From Cellulomonas cellasea (GTDB taxonomy: Bacteria > Actinomycetota > Actinomycetes > Actinomycetales > Cellulomonadaceae), in assembly GCF_006538745.1 (NCBI RefSeq), contig NZ_BJLR01000042.1, positions 1 to 49,484 on the forward strand: a stretch of 49,484 bases of DNA, written 5' to 3'. Below the pieces are notes generated by a model. That model was not told the origin of the DNA, searched no databases, and saw nothing but the letters and a program-made list of their open reading frames with translations. Position numbers and translations under genes: made by a program. Positions within the stretch are counted from its first letter, which is position 1. Every line of letters begins with the position of its first letter. Of this stretch, positions 38,011 to 46,175 are shown piece after piece.

Positions 38011-39493
38011 GGGTCTCCTCCGTCGTGGACGCGGTGGCCGCCGTCGTCGTCACGCCCTCGAACGCGAACCGTCGCCGGGTCCCGTCGGGGCGGACCGCGT
38101 CGACGTAGGCGACCTCGCCGGTCTCCGTCATGCCGTACCGGTGCGCGATCTCCAGCAGGCCGAGCAGGTCGACGGGCCGTCGCATCGCGTCGGGCGCCGC
38201 GCGGAACGCCGCCGCGACGTCGACCTCCCCCGACCCGTCCGCGAGCGCCGCGAGGTGCGCGTCGAGCTCGGCGTAGCGGGGTCCTCCCCAGGCGCGCACC
38301 TCGTCCTGGGACACGTCCGCGTCGTCGTCGTCCCGGTCGCTCAGCGGCGCGGGCGCCTGGGGCGGGCGCAGGTCGCCGGCGGTCTGGCGCAGGTGGTCGA
38401 CCTCCGCGACCGGCAGTCGGCGCAGCGGCTCGACGGACTGCCCGCGCCGCGCGTCGGGCACCCACGCCTGGAGGCCGGTCATGACGTCGCGCAGGAGCTC
38501 GTCGACCTGGCGGTCGCGCAGCGGGTCGTGGTTGCGGACCTGCGTCGTGATGACGTATGAGGCCTCGCGCTGCGCGGTGAACACCTGGTCGAGGCCCTGC
38601 TCGATGCGCCGGCCGATCTCGCGCAGCTCGGTGCGCTGCGGCGCGGGCAGCCGCCGGGCGAACCGGTGCCGCAGCACGACGTCGAGGTGCGTCGCGAGCT
38701 CGTCGAGGCGCTGCGGGTCGCCGATGAGGCGCAGGGCGCCGGCGAACGCGCGACCCTCGGACGTCGACTCCATGACGTGCTCGCCGCGTGCGAGGTACTC
38801 GCGCAGCACGTCACCCGTCGGCCGCTCGTCCTGGCGCAGCGCGGTCACGACGTCGCGCTGCATCGCCTTGATCGACTCCGCGACGCGCGCGAAGTCGGCC
38901 GGGAGCTCGCGCACGAGGTGCAGGACGTTCTCGGCCTCCTCGAGCAGCTGCTCCTCGTCGACCTCGTCGACCGCTCCGGTCCGCTCGATGCGCGCGACCT
39001 CGGCGCGCAGCCGCCGGATCTCCGAGTCCAGCCGCGCGAGGCGCACGAGCACGTCCGGGTCGGCGTCCTGGGCGAGGCGCTCGACCGCGTCGAGCAGGGT
39101 CCGCACCCGCGACTGCGAGACCCGGGCCCGGGTGCCGCCCGCGCGCCCGGCGACCTCGAGCGCGCCGACGGCGTGCGCGGACAGCCGGTAGACCTCGACG
39201 TCGTCCTCGAGCACGTGGCGCACGAGCCAGCCCGCGTCGGACCACTGCCGGCACAGCTCGCGCGCGGTGCCCACGGGCAGGTCGTCGCCGTGGCCCGCGG
39301 CGCGCAGCTGCTCGAGCGCGTCGCCGATCTCGGTGTGCGCGTCGGCGACGGGGACGCTCGGGCGCTCCGCGGTGAAGACGACCGAGAGCAGGGACACGAC
39401 GAGGGGTGCGTGCCGTTTGTGCAGCAGGTCGAGCATCGGGTTCTGGAACGCCCGGACGGCTCCGAGGTAGGCCGCTACGGCACGAGTGGTCAT
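38003..39493 (-). CDS. jetA: JetA: kleisin-like protein (DUF3375)
   Basis: A 496-residue protein of the DUF3375 family, the JetA kleisin that bridges SMC heads and contacts DNA. It begins [19 protein letters not shown], with the [13 protein letters not shown] segment, a long helical middle rich in Arg and Glu (about 120-260), and a C-terminal winged-helix-like region with [21 protein letters not shown] lies eight bases before the ATG with no Shine-Dalgarno, so the operon may start on a leaderless transcript. It is the first gene of the jetABC operon. Confidence 0.85.
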   Translation of the reverse strand: MTTRAVAAYLGAVRAFQNPMLDLLHKRHAPLVVSLLSVVFTAERPSVPVADAHTEIGDALEQLRAAGHGDDLPVGTARELCRQWSDAGWLVRHVLEDDVEVYRLSAHAVGALEVAGRAGGTRARVSQSRVRTLLDAVERLAQDADPDVLVRLARLDSEIRRLRAEVARIERTGAVDEVDEEQLLEEAENVLHLVRELPADFARVAESIKAMQRDVVTALRQDERPTGDVLREYLARGEHVMESTSEGRAFAGALRLIGDPQRLDELATHLDVVLRHRFARRLPAPQRTELREIGRRIEQGLDQVFTAQREASYVITTQVRNHDPLRDRQVDELLRDVMTGLQAWVPDARRGQSVEPLRRLPVAEVDHLRQTAGDLRPPQAPAPLSDRDDDDADVSQDEVRAWGGPRYAELDAHLAALADGSGEVDVAAAFRAAPDAMRRPVDLLGLLEIAHRYGMTETGEVAYVDAVRPDGTRRRFAFEGVTTTAATASTTEETHG

Positions 39494-39574
39494 CGCCGGA
39501 CAGCGTAGGCGGCGCGGGCCGGGGCCCGTGACTCGACCCGCGCGCGCCGGGGGTGAGGCGGCCCGGCGCGCGGC

Positions 39575-40516
39575 TCAGCACCGCACGCGCAGCCCCACCG
39601 CGAGCGAGGGCTCCGTCGGGTCGTCCGCGTCGACCGTCGCCAGGAGGCGCGCGCCGTCGCCGGTGTGCTCGACGACGCCGAGCCCCTCGACCTTGGCGAC
39701 CCCGCCGTGCACGTGCGGCAGGTCGACCCGATCGCGCACGACGCCGCCGTCGAGCACCGCGAGCACCGACCCGACGACGGGACCGTCGTCGCGCGGGTCG
39801 GGCGTGTCCTCGGCCGCGGCGCTGACCAGCACGGCCCCGTCCGGGAGGAGGACCGCGTCGGTCACCGCGAGCCCGACCCCGCGGACGCTGCCGAGGTCGT
39901 ACCGCCGCTCGCCGGTCACGGGGACGTCGGCCGGGCGGGCCTCCCCCGCGAGCGCCGTGAGCAGCGCGCGCACGTCGACGTCGACGCTCGCCGTGGGCAC
40001 CCCGGCGTCCGGCAGGCCGCGCTGGAACCAGCGCAGCACGTCGCCCACGACGCACGCGCCCTCGAGGTTGAGCAGGTCCGCGTCGACCCCGAGCCGGCAG
40101 GCCACGGCGGCGTAGAGCGGCGCGAGGTCCGCGACCAGCGGCTCGGCGTCGGCCGAACCCGGGGGCCGCAGCAGGCAGCCCCGCACGCGCGCGGGCGACG
40201 ACCCCGAGCCGAGCAGCACCACGGCGCCGTCGCCGCCGGGCAGGTCGACGAGCAGGTCGCCGGGCACGACGAAGGCCGCCTCCAGGTCGGGCTTGAGCGC
40301 CTTGGTGCCGCGCTCCTCCTCGAACGTGTCGAGCCCGCGCACCGGCGGCAGCGCCCGCACCGGTGTCACGCCGTCCGGCCGGACCCACGCGGCGTGCGTC
40401 GCGTCGTCCTGCGCGACGAGCCAGCCTCCCCCGAACGCCACGACCGCCGATGCCGCCCGCACCGGGGCGCCGTCGTCGAACCGCAGCGCGGTGACGTGCT
40501 CGACCTCGACCTGCAC
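39575..40516 (-). CDS. DUF6910/DUF6929-like protein of unknown function
   Basis: A 313-residue protein whose short Asp/Gly-rich strand repeats suggest a beta-propeller-like fold. The opening VTALRFDDGAPVRAASA and GGGWLVAQDDATHAAWVRPDG, the GTKALKPDLEAAFVVPGDLL segment and a final GGVAKVEGLGVVEHTGDG match proteins of the DUF6910/6929 type; I cannot decide between them. No signal peptide. The GTG at 40516 has GGGAGG six bases upstream. It is 81 bp upstream of jetA on the same strand, so a functional link is possible but unproven. Confidence 0.7.
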   Translation of the reverse strand: MQVEVEHVTALRFDDGAPVRAASAVVAFGGGWLVAQDDATHAAWVRPDGVTPVRALPPVRGLDTFEEERGTKALKPDLEAAFVVPGDLLVDLPGGDGAVVLLGSGSSPARVRGCLLRPPGSADAEPLVADLAPLYAAVACRLGVDADLLNLEGACVVGDVLRWFQRGLPDAGVPTASVDVDVRALLTALAGEARPADVPVTGERRYDLGSVRGVGLAVTDAVLLPDGAVLVSAAAEDTPDPRDDGPVVGSVLAVLDGGVVRDRVDLPHVHGGVAKVEGLGVVEHTGDGARLLATVDADDPTEPSLAVGLRVRC

Positions 40517-40623
40517 GCGGCACCTCCCTCGGGCGGCCGGACCGGGCGACCGGCTCACGGCCACGCTAGGACGGTCGCCGGTGGGGCACCCGTCGACGGG
40601 CGTCGCCCTGCCGCAGCCCGGGC

Positions 40624-41847
40624 TCAGGGTGCGCCGAGCTGACGCCGGCCGGCGCGTGCCGCGAACGCGTCGAGCGCGTCGAGCACCTGCGCGGACTGCC
40701 AGAGGATCGACCGGCGACGACCCCCCACCTCCGCCAGCGCCCCCACCTCGACGAGCCGCCCGATCGCCTTCATCGCGTTGGTGTGGGTGATACCCAGCTC
40801 GTGCTGCACCAGCCCGGTGTGCAGGACCGGCTGACGGAGGACCAGGTCGACGAGCGGCCACACGGACGAGTCGGACCGCGCCCGGATGCTCGACACCCAG
40901 CCGGCTCGGACCTCACGCAGCTCCTCGACCAGGACGCCACCGTTGGCGACCGCGTCGAACGACGCCTGGGCCATCGTGTCGACGATCGGGGCCGGGTCGC
41001 CGAGCCGGTAGGCCGTCAGAGCGTCGAAGTACGCGCGGGTGTCCACGAGCAGACCAACCGAGACGGGCACCGTGACGGACCGCGTGAGGGCCCGCTTGCG
41101 CAGGAGGGAGTGCACGAGCGCCCGACCGGTGCGGCCGTTGCCGTCGGGGAACGGGTGGATCGTCTCGAACTGGGCGTGCGCGAGCGCGGCGTGCGGCAGC
41201 GCGGGGACGTCCTCCCGGGCCATGAACGCGACCAGGTCGTGGATCGCCGGGACCACGCGGTCGGCGTGGGGAGGCACGAACGCCGCCCGGTGCGGCGAGT
41301 AGCCGCCGCCCCCGATCCACACCTGCTGGGTGCGCCACCTCCCGGCGATGTCGGGCTCGGCGTCCTGCATCAGCGCCCGGTGCATCTCGAGGACGGACCC
41401 GGCGTCGAGCCGCTCCGACAGCCGGATCGCCGCCTGCATCGCGTGGACGTTGCCGACGATCTGCGTCGCGTTCCGCTTGGCGTCCTCCCCCAGCTCCGCC
41501 AGGGCGATCTGCTTCGCGCCGGACGTCAGCCTCTCGATCTCCGAGGAGGACGCCGACTCGGAGCGCAGGAGGATCGAGGCGAAGGGCGCGATGTCGTGGC
41601 CGACCTCGACGTCGAACGCGCGGACCAGGACCGAGGCCTCCTCGGCCGCAGCAGCGGTCTCACGCGGCAGGCGGACCTCGACGTCGGCGATCTCCGGCGT
41701 GACGGCAGCCCGGTACGGCTCGGACATCTGCTCCCGAGCGGAGCGGGACAGCAGCTCGGGCGGCAGGGACGAGCGCCAGGGGTGCTCCTCGAAGCGAGCG
41801 GCCGGCCAGTACGGCATCACGACCCGTCGCGCACCATCCGTTGCCAC
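40624..41847 (-). CDS. Fic family protein (probable AMP transferase)
   Basis: A 407-residue Fic protein, a family that transfers AMP or other groups from nucleotides to target proteins. The core motif HPFPDGNGRTGR is at 231-242. The SSSEIER segment at 100-106 resembles the inhibitory helix of class II Fic proteins, in which Glu blocks ATP binding, so it may be self-regulated. The C-terminal ~80 residues (IRARSDSSVWPLVDLVL, LGITHTNAMKAIGRL) look like a winged-helix domain. The GTG lies six bases after TAGCGT, suggesting a leaderless mRNA. It sits between the jet operon and a divergent unknown gene. Confidence 0.9.
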   Translation of the reverse strand: MATDGARRVVMPYWPAARFEEHPWRSSLPPELLSRSAREQMSEPYRAAVTPEIADVEVRLPRETAAAAEEASVLVRAFDVEVGHDIAPFASILLRSESASSSEIERLTSGAKQIALAELGEDAKRNATQIVGNVHAMQAAIRLSERLDAGSVLEMHRALMQDAEPDIAGRWRTQQVWIGGGGYSPHRAAFVPPHADRVVPAIHDLVAFMAREDVPALPHAALAHAQFETIHPFPDGNGRTGRALVHSLLRKRALTRSVTVPVSVGLLVDTRAYFDALTAYRLGDPAPIVDTMAQASFDAVANGGVLVEELREVRAGWVSSIRARSDSSVWPLVDLVLRQPVLHTGLVQHELGITHTNAMKAIGRLVEVGALAEVGGRRRSILWQSAQVLDALDAFAARAGRRQLGAP

Positions 41848-42011
41848 GGTTCGACGCTATCACTTCATACTGGCGTAAAGATGGATAAGGCTGCGTCTCG
41901 TGCTCGTCTGCGCTCGTGCCGCCCAACTCAGACCGGCCGGGGCGATCCACCCGCCTCACCCGGCCTGTCCGGCGCCGACCGCCGGGTTCCAGGTCGGACA
42001 TCATCGACCTC

Positions 42012-42557
42012 ATGACCACCTTCGCCGAGCTCGTCGCGCTCGACCTGCCCGCCCTGAGCAGCCTCCTCGCGGCCGGCGAGCCGCCCGTCGACGCGCTCGA
42101 CCCGCCGGAGTGGCTCGGGGTCGCGTTCCAGATCAACGCGCTCGTGCTCGCAGCCGATGCGGACGCCGAGCCGCGCGACTGGGCGGTCCGGTGTCGTGCG
42201 GTCGAGCATGCCGCAGCGGCCGTGCACGCGACCGGCCTCGAGGACGACATCGCCCACCTCACCCGACGGCTGAACAACAGCGCCGCGATGCTCGCCCGGA
42301 CGCGACCGCGCGCGGACGTCGCGCTGCTGGACCCGGACGCGATGCTCGACCGGCTGTTCCGCTCGCTGCCGATGACCGCCGACGAGTCACGGCGCCGCGC
42401 GGTGCACTGGCGGGACCTCCCGCTCCCACAGATCCTCGAGCTCCGGAAGGTGAAGAACCTGCTGACCCCCGGGCTCGCGATCGCCCGCCATGCACCGGTG
42501 CCGCGGTTCGAGGCGGACGTGCGGGCCTGGAGCGCCGTGCGCCCGCTGCTGCCCTGA
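42012..42557 (+). CDS. Unknown 181-residue protein
   Basis: The ATG lies seven bases after CATCAT with no Shine-Dalgarno. The protein is helical, Ala- and Leu-rich at the front (LVALDLPALSSLLAAG, HAAAAVHATGLEDDIAHLTRRL) and contains ARTRPRADVALLDPDAML and a HWRDLPLPQILELRKVKNLL segment, then a short Pro-rich tail. There is no signal peptide, membrane helix or known catalytic motif. It is divergent from the fic gene with 164 bp between them. I do not recognise a family. Confidence 0.65.
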   Translation: MTTFAELVALDLPALSSLLAAGEPPVDALDPPEWLGVAFQINALVLAADADAEPRDWAVRCRAVEHAAAAVHATGLEDDIAHLTRRLNNSAAMLARTRPRADVALLDPDAMLDRLFRSLPMTADESRRRAVHWRDLPLPQILELRKVKNLLTPGLAIARHAPVPRFEADVRAWSAVRPLLP

Positions 42558-42640
42558 CGGGAGGGCGCACCATGGGACGAGCAACGGCCCGACCACGCGT
42601 CTCCGCAGGTCAGGCCGTGTTCGTCGCTGTCTCAACGAGT

Positions 42641-42695
42641 GTCCGGAGGGGGAAGCGAACCCCTCTCGTGGGGACTCATCCCCACTTCTCCGGAC
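42641..42695. other. Three-way-junction, tRNA-like structured sequence
   Basis: The 55-base segment folds with a perfect 8-bp closing stem (42641-42648 with 42688-42695) and two arms: GGGG-7-CCCC (42649-42663) and GTGGGGA-4-TCCCCAC (42668-42685). Read on the minus strand, the arm GGGGTTCGCTTCCCC stacks directly on the closing stem, like a T arm on an acceptor stem, but the invariant A of the T loop is replaced by C, and D and anticodon arms are missing. It could be a remnant of an integration site or a structured RNA. Confidence 0.45.
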
Positions 42696-42710
42696 TGCAT
42701 ACTGAAGTGT

Positions 42711-42767
42711 ACCGCCCAAATCTTCGGGCGGTCGCCGGGTGCCCCCACTTGACCTGGGGGCACCCGG
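42711..42767 (-). terminator. Tandem hairpins downstream of dndB-like gene
   Basis: ACCGCCC/GGGCGGT (42711-42717 and 42726-42732) and CCGGGTGCCCCC/GGGGGCACCCGG (42735-42746 and 42756-42767) are perfect stems of 7 and 12 bp, beginning seven bases after the dndB-like stop codon on the minus strand. The second is a strong terminator; the first adds a weaker stem. Confidence 0.75.
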
Positions 42768-42774
42768 TCACGCC

Positions 42775-43899
42775 TCAGTCCTCCCCGACGACGCCGACGC
42801 GCCGCAGGAGCTCGTTCGCCACCGACTTCCGGGTCTGGAAGCTCATGCGAAGGGTGAGCTTCTCGACGCCGCTGCTGTCGGTCGACGGCACGAGCGCGCC
42901 GAGCTTCGTCCAGACGGGGTTGTCGTACGAGAAGTAGTCGAGCGCCTCGCCGTTCTGGTAGACCGGCTCCGCGAGCGGCGCCAGGACCTTGGCAGCATCG
43001 AGCCCCTGCTGGTAGACCGCATCAGCGACCGCGATGACACCGTGGATGGAGAGCGCCGTGCCAGCCATCGAGGCGCCACGGAGGCTCTGGCGCTCGGTCT
43101 TGCCCAGTCGCCCGAACTCGCGGCGGATGTCGACGAGGGCGTCCCAGAAGTCGACCAGGAACTTGGCCTGGAGCGCCTCCTCGGCCGGGTTCACCGGGTC
43201 CCCATGCCAGTAGCTCTCCATCGCCTGGGTGAGCGTGTTGAAGGCGACGAGCTTCGAGCTCGAAGCCGAGACCGTGTTTTTGAGCACCTCGATGTTGTCG
43301 ATGCCGAGGTGCGCGCTGCCGCTGAGCAAGGCCCTCGCGAGGCGCTTCTCGGCGTTGTCCTGGTAGGCGAACTTGGCCGCGGTGTCGTTCACCTTGTCGC
43401 CGCGCGTGTTGTAGTCCGACCCCACCCGCGCCGCCAGCTCGTCGTCCGCAATCCAGATGCGCGTCGCGAACTTGGTGTCACCGCGGAAGGTTCCGAGGTC
43501 GTTCCGGGCCGCCCTCAGGATGGCCGTGATGCGCGACTGGGAGTCCACACCCGTGTCGAAGGCCCCGGACCAGAGGGTTAGCGTGTAGTCGCCGTCCTCG
43601 TCCCGCTCAACCTCGTACTCCGCGGAGCTCGGGTCGAGCCGGACGCTGAGGTTCCCCATGACGGCGTTGTTGGCGAGGAGCTCCTCGACCCACCGCTCGA
43701 CCTTGCGCTTCGTCTTGGCGCCCATCTTGCCGGTCTGCCAGTCGGGGCGGATGTTCCCCTCGAGCTTGAGCAAATCCCGGCTCTCGGCGTCCTCGAACCA
43801 GCTGCCCGTGAAGATGCCCTCGAAGTGCGTGACGCCGGCGTCGTCGACCTCGCGCAGGTGCCGGACCACGACCAGCGGCTCACCCTTGTAGTTGCCCAT
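42775..43899 (-). CDS. Orphan DndB-like (DGQHR-domain) protein
   Basis: The 374-residue product follows the plan of DndB, the DNA-binding regulator of phosphorothioate DNA modification: a beta-rich front with WFEDAESRDLLKLEGNIRP, the DGQHR position (here VDSQSR, 118-123, in GVDSQSRITAIL), SDYNTRGDKVNDTAAKFAYQD, and the helical NTVSASSSKLVAFNTLTQAM segment. Since the DGQHR motif is altered, catalytic or nucleotide-binding ability may be lost. No dndA or dndCDE gene is present. The ATG at 43899 has GGAGAG just upstream. Codon use is visibly less GC-biased than the core genes. Four spaced repeats lie upstream of its start. Confidence 0.7.
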   Translation of the reverse strand: MGNYKGEPLVVVRHLREVDDAGVTHFEGIFTGSWFEDAESRDLLKLEGNIRPDWQTGKMGAKTKRKVERWVEELLANNAVMGNLSVRLDPSSAEYEVERDEDGDYTLTLWSGAFDTGVDSQSRITAILRAARNDLGTFRGDTKFATRIWIADDELAARVGSDYNTRGDKVNDTAAKFAYQDNAEKRLARALLSGSAHLGIDNIEVLKNTVSASSSKLVAFNTLTQAMESYWHGDPVNPAEEALQAKFLVDFWDALVDIRREFGRLGKTERQSLRGASMAGTALSIHGVIAVADAVYQQGLDAAKVLAPLAEPVYQNGEALDYFSYDNPVWTKLGALVPSTDSSGVEKLTLRMSFQTRKSVANELLRRVGVVGED

Positions 43900-43964
43900 T
43901 GTTCTCTCCATTTCGTCTTGGCACCGCTTACCGGAGCCGGTTGTCCTGACCCCATCCGGCGCCA

Positions 43965-44102
43965 GTACGTGCAACCCTACAGGGGTACGTGCGTTTTGTC
44001 TACGGTACGTGCTTCGGCATAGCCGTACGTGGCTACGCGCGCTGCGTCGCTCCTCTCCCTGACCGGCGCGGCCAGGACGGCCATCCCCCGAACAGCACGT
44101 AC
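43965..44102. repeat. 20-bp-phased GTACGTG repeat array
   Basis: GTACGTGC occurs at 43965-43972, 43985-43992 and 44005-44012, and GTACGTGG at 44025-44032, exactly 20 bp apart, with a reverse copy GCACGTAC at 44095-44102. Twenty base pairs is two helical turns, so bound proteins would line up on one face. The array lies upstream of the dndB-like start (43899) and downstream of the small membrane protein gene. Confidence 0.8.
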
Positions 44103-44139
44103 ACAGGGGACGGGCCCCAGGGGTCGCGGCAGCGTCTGC

Positions 44140-44625
44140 TCAACGAGCCGGACGGCTCGACGCCGTGAGACCACGACCTCGCGGGATGAGGCGGCGAGCT
44201 GCAACGACCAGCAGGGTCAGATGCCCGGACGCGAGCACGATGGCGAGCGGCATGGCGCTGAGCGGTGCACCACCGGCCCACATGACCAAGGGCAAGGCGG
44301 CGAGGGGCGTGACCAGCCACGCCACGTACATCGCATCGGGAGGCATGGGTGCCGAGAAGGCGCGAACGGCCGTGGCACAAGCGAGCAGGACGGTGAACGC
44401 AACAGCGGACGCCAGAACTGCTGAGACTCGGCCGCGAGCGGAGCGGCTGTAGGCGGGCGACTCGGGCGCTGGCGGAAGCGCGGCAGCACCGACTTCGCCG
44501 ATGAGCGCGCCTTGACCGTGGCCAACGGACGTCCGTTGGCGGCCGCCCGCTGTGCGTGTCTGCGCTCGCGGTGGCCTCACTCGCCTTCCGGGATGGATTT
44601 TCTGGGGTGCGAGCTGCTCCCGCAT
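44140..44625 (-). CDS. Small membrane protein of an integrative element
   Basis: A 161-residue protein with a basic, Pro/Arg-rich front and two or more transmembrane helices, including RVSAVLASAVAFTVLLACAT and AWLVTPLAALPLVMWAGG. The ATG at 44625 has AAGGAGG four bases upstream, a very strong ribosome site. It follows the rep gene by 74 bp. Small membrane proteins of this kind, often named spd, accompany FtsK-like proteins in actinomycete plasmids and aid spread, but I do not recognise a specific family. Confidence 0.65.
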   Translation of the reverse strand: MREQLAPQKIHPGRRVRPPRAQTRTAGGRQRTSVGHGQGALIGEVGAAALPPAPESPAYSRSARGRVSAVLASAVAFTVLLACATAVRAFSAPMPPDAMYVAWLVTPLAALPLVMWAGGAPLSAMPLAIVLASGHLTLLVVAARRLIPRGRGLTASSRPAR

Positions 44626-44699
44626 GGGGCCTCCTTGGCTCGGCGGCGAGGGTGCCGTGATGCCACGGACGGTGTCGGGGCGGCTCGAAGTCGCACGGG

Positions 44700-46034
44700 T
44701 CATGTCGTCGCGTGCTCTCTCTCAAGGCGTCGAAAGCCCTCGTCGAGGCGATGGATGCGCGCGGGGTCGGTGTCGAGGTGAAGCCGCAGGTATTGCGGCG
44801 CCGCCTCCGCGTCGAGACGTTCGTTGTAGCGCGCAAGGACGGCCTGCACCCCGACCAGCGCTTCAGCGGGCGTTGCTGCTCCGGCGGCGGTCACGACATC
44901 GGCGATGACGTCCGGCGCGACGCGCAGGGCGTGACCGTAGGCGGTCGCGTCCAGCATCCCCAGAGTGGTGCCCTCACGGTCGCGGTCAACGACCTGCTGG
45001 TCGGTCAGCTCTGCGGCGGGCAAGTCCTCGGTGAGCGCGGCGATGGCCGCTCGCAGTCCGCGGGACCACACAAGCATCTGCGTGCCGGGGATGATGGCTT
45101 CGTACTCGCGCCAGATGTCGCGGTCGGAGACCTCGCCGTGGGCGAGATAGTCGGAGATGACCTGCCACATCGTGCGGTTCTCGCGGCGGCCGGCCTTGAG
45201 GTCCGCGCGAACGGCTTCGGTGGCAAGCTGCTGGCCAGCCGTCCGTCCTGGCTCTCCGGCGCGTGGGAGACGGTGGGAGTCCTCTTCGACCCAGCCGGTT
45301 GCGTCGTCGGCGGCGGCGGCCATCTTGACGAGGTAGGTGGCCAACCCATCAGCTCCGCCCTCTCGGATTGCGCGCAGGTCGAGGCCACCGCTGCTGGCGA
45401 TGGGACGGGGCAGGCCGGCCGCGACGAGCTTGGCGGCCCATCGGTCGAACGCGCTCATTGCGAACGCCTCAACGGCCAGCCGCGTAAGGGCGTGAGGACG
45501 GTCGAGGAACAGAAGGACGTGCGCGTGCAGGTGCCAGCCGTTGGCGCCGACGGTGAGCTCGGTCGAGCGGGTGTACCCGACGACGCCGGCGGCTTCGCGA
45601 GTGCGGGTCCAGGCCCTGCCAGAGGTGACGGCGCGCCAGGCAGAGCGGTACGCGTCCCTAACCTGCGCGAGGGTGTGGCCCTGGTGGTGGCGCATCGTGA
45701 GGGTCAGCATCACGACGTCGTGGCTGGGGTCCGCACGCCAGGTGTCGAGGGCCTTGCTCAGCTCGTCGGCGCGGTGCTGGCCGATAGTGGCTGCGCAGGT
45801 GGGGCACAGCCATACGGAGCCGCAGCGCTGGACGCCACGAAGTCCGCCGGCTCCGGGCGTGTGTCGCACCTGAACACTTCCACCGGTGGTGTGGCCGCAG
45901 AACCTGCGTCGCTGCGAGCCATGCTCGTCCATGAGCTGCTGGATGGCCGCGCGGGTCTTGTAGCGCGACCGGCGGCGGGCAGCCGGCTCGGGCGTGGGGG
46001 CGGTGGGGTCATCGGTGGTGCGCACCCCGCGCAC
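44700..46034 (-). CDS. Rolling-circle replication initiator (HUH Rep, RepSA-like)
   Basis: A 444-residue initiator that would nick and religate the origin strand. The zinc-like cysteines Cys71, Cys77 and Cys80 (CGSVWLCPTC) precede MLTLTMRHHQGH; the HUH motif HLHAH is at 168-172; and Tyr234 with Lys237 (TYLVK) forms the nucleophile pair. The front 20 residues are Pro/Arg-rich. The start is uncertain: GTG at 46034 is used, with a GTG at 46025 as alternative. It lies in the element between the FtsK-like and membrane protein genes. Confidence 0.85.
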   Translation of the reverse strand: MRGVRTTDDPTAPTPEPAARRRSRYKTRAAIQQLMDEHGSQRRRFCGHTTGGSVQVRHTPGAGGLRGVQRCGSVWLCPTCAATIGQHRADELSKALDTWRADPSHDVVMLTLTMRHHQGHTLAQVRDAYRSAWRAVTSGRAWTRTREAAGVVGYTRSTELTVGANGWHLHAHVLLFLDRPHALTRLAVEAFAMSAFDRWAAKLVAAGLPRPIASSGGLDLRAIREGGADGLATYLVKMAAAADDATGWVEEDSHRLPRAGEPGRTAGQQLATEAVRADLKAGRRENRTMWQVISDYLAHGEVSDRDIWREYEAIIPGTQMLVWSRGLRAAIAALTEDLPAAELTDQQVVDRDREGTTLGMLDATAYGHALRVAPDVIADVVTAAGAATPAEALVGVQAVLARYNERLDAEAAPQYLRLHLDTDPARIHRLDEGFRRLEREHATT

Positions 46035-46175
46035 CGTGCGCGCGCCGGGCGGTCGCGCCAGTATCCGGGCGACGCTGGCAGAAGCGCTGGGTCACGGCCG
46101 CCAGGGCGTGGTGAAACCCCCGGCACCGGGCCTGTGCGCGTGGCCTTCTCAAGGGTGCCGGGATGGCATGGACGC

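Noticed and set aside
42641-42695. A functional tRNA gene
   Set aside because: The sequence is only 55 bases, lacks D and anticodon arms and has C at the invariant A position of the T loop, so it is reported as tRNA-like only.
41861-42710. Short similarity between cacttcatac (41861) and the reverse of 42700-42710 as a possible att pair
   Set aside because: The shared stretch is too short and imperfect to support site-specific recombination.
43977-44204. 75-codon minus-strand frame over the 20-bp repeat array
   Set aside because: It overlaps the end of the membrane-protein gene and the repeats and has no ribosome site.
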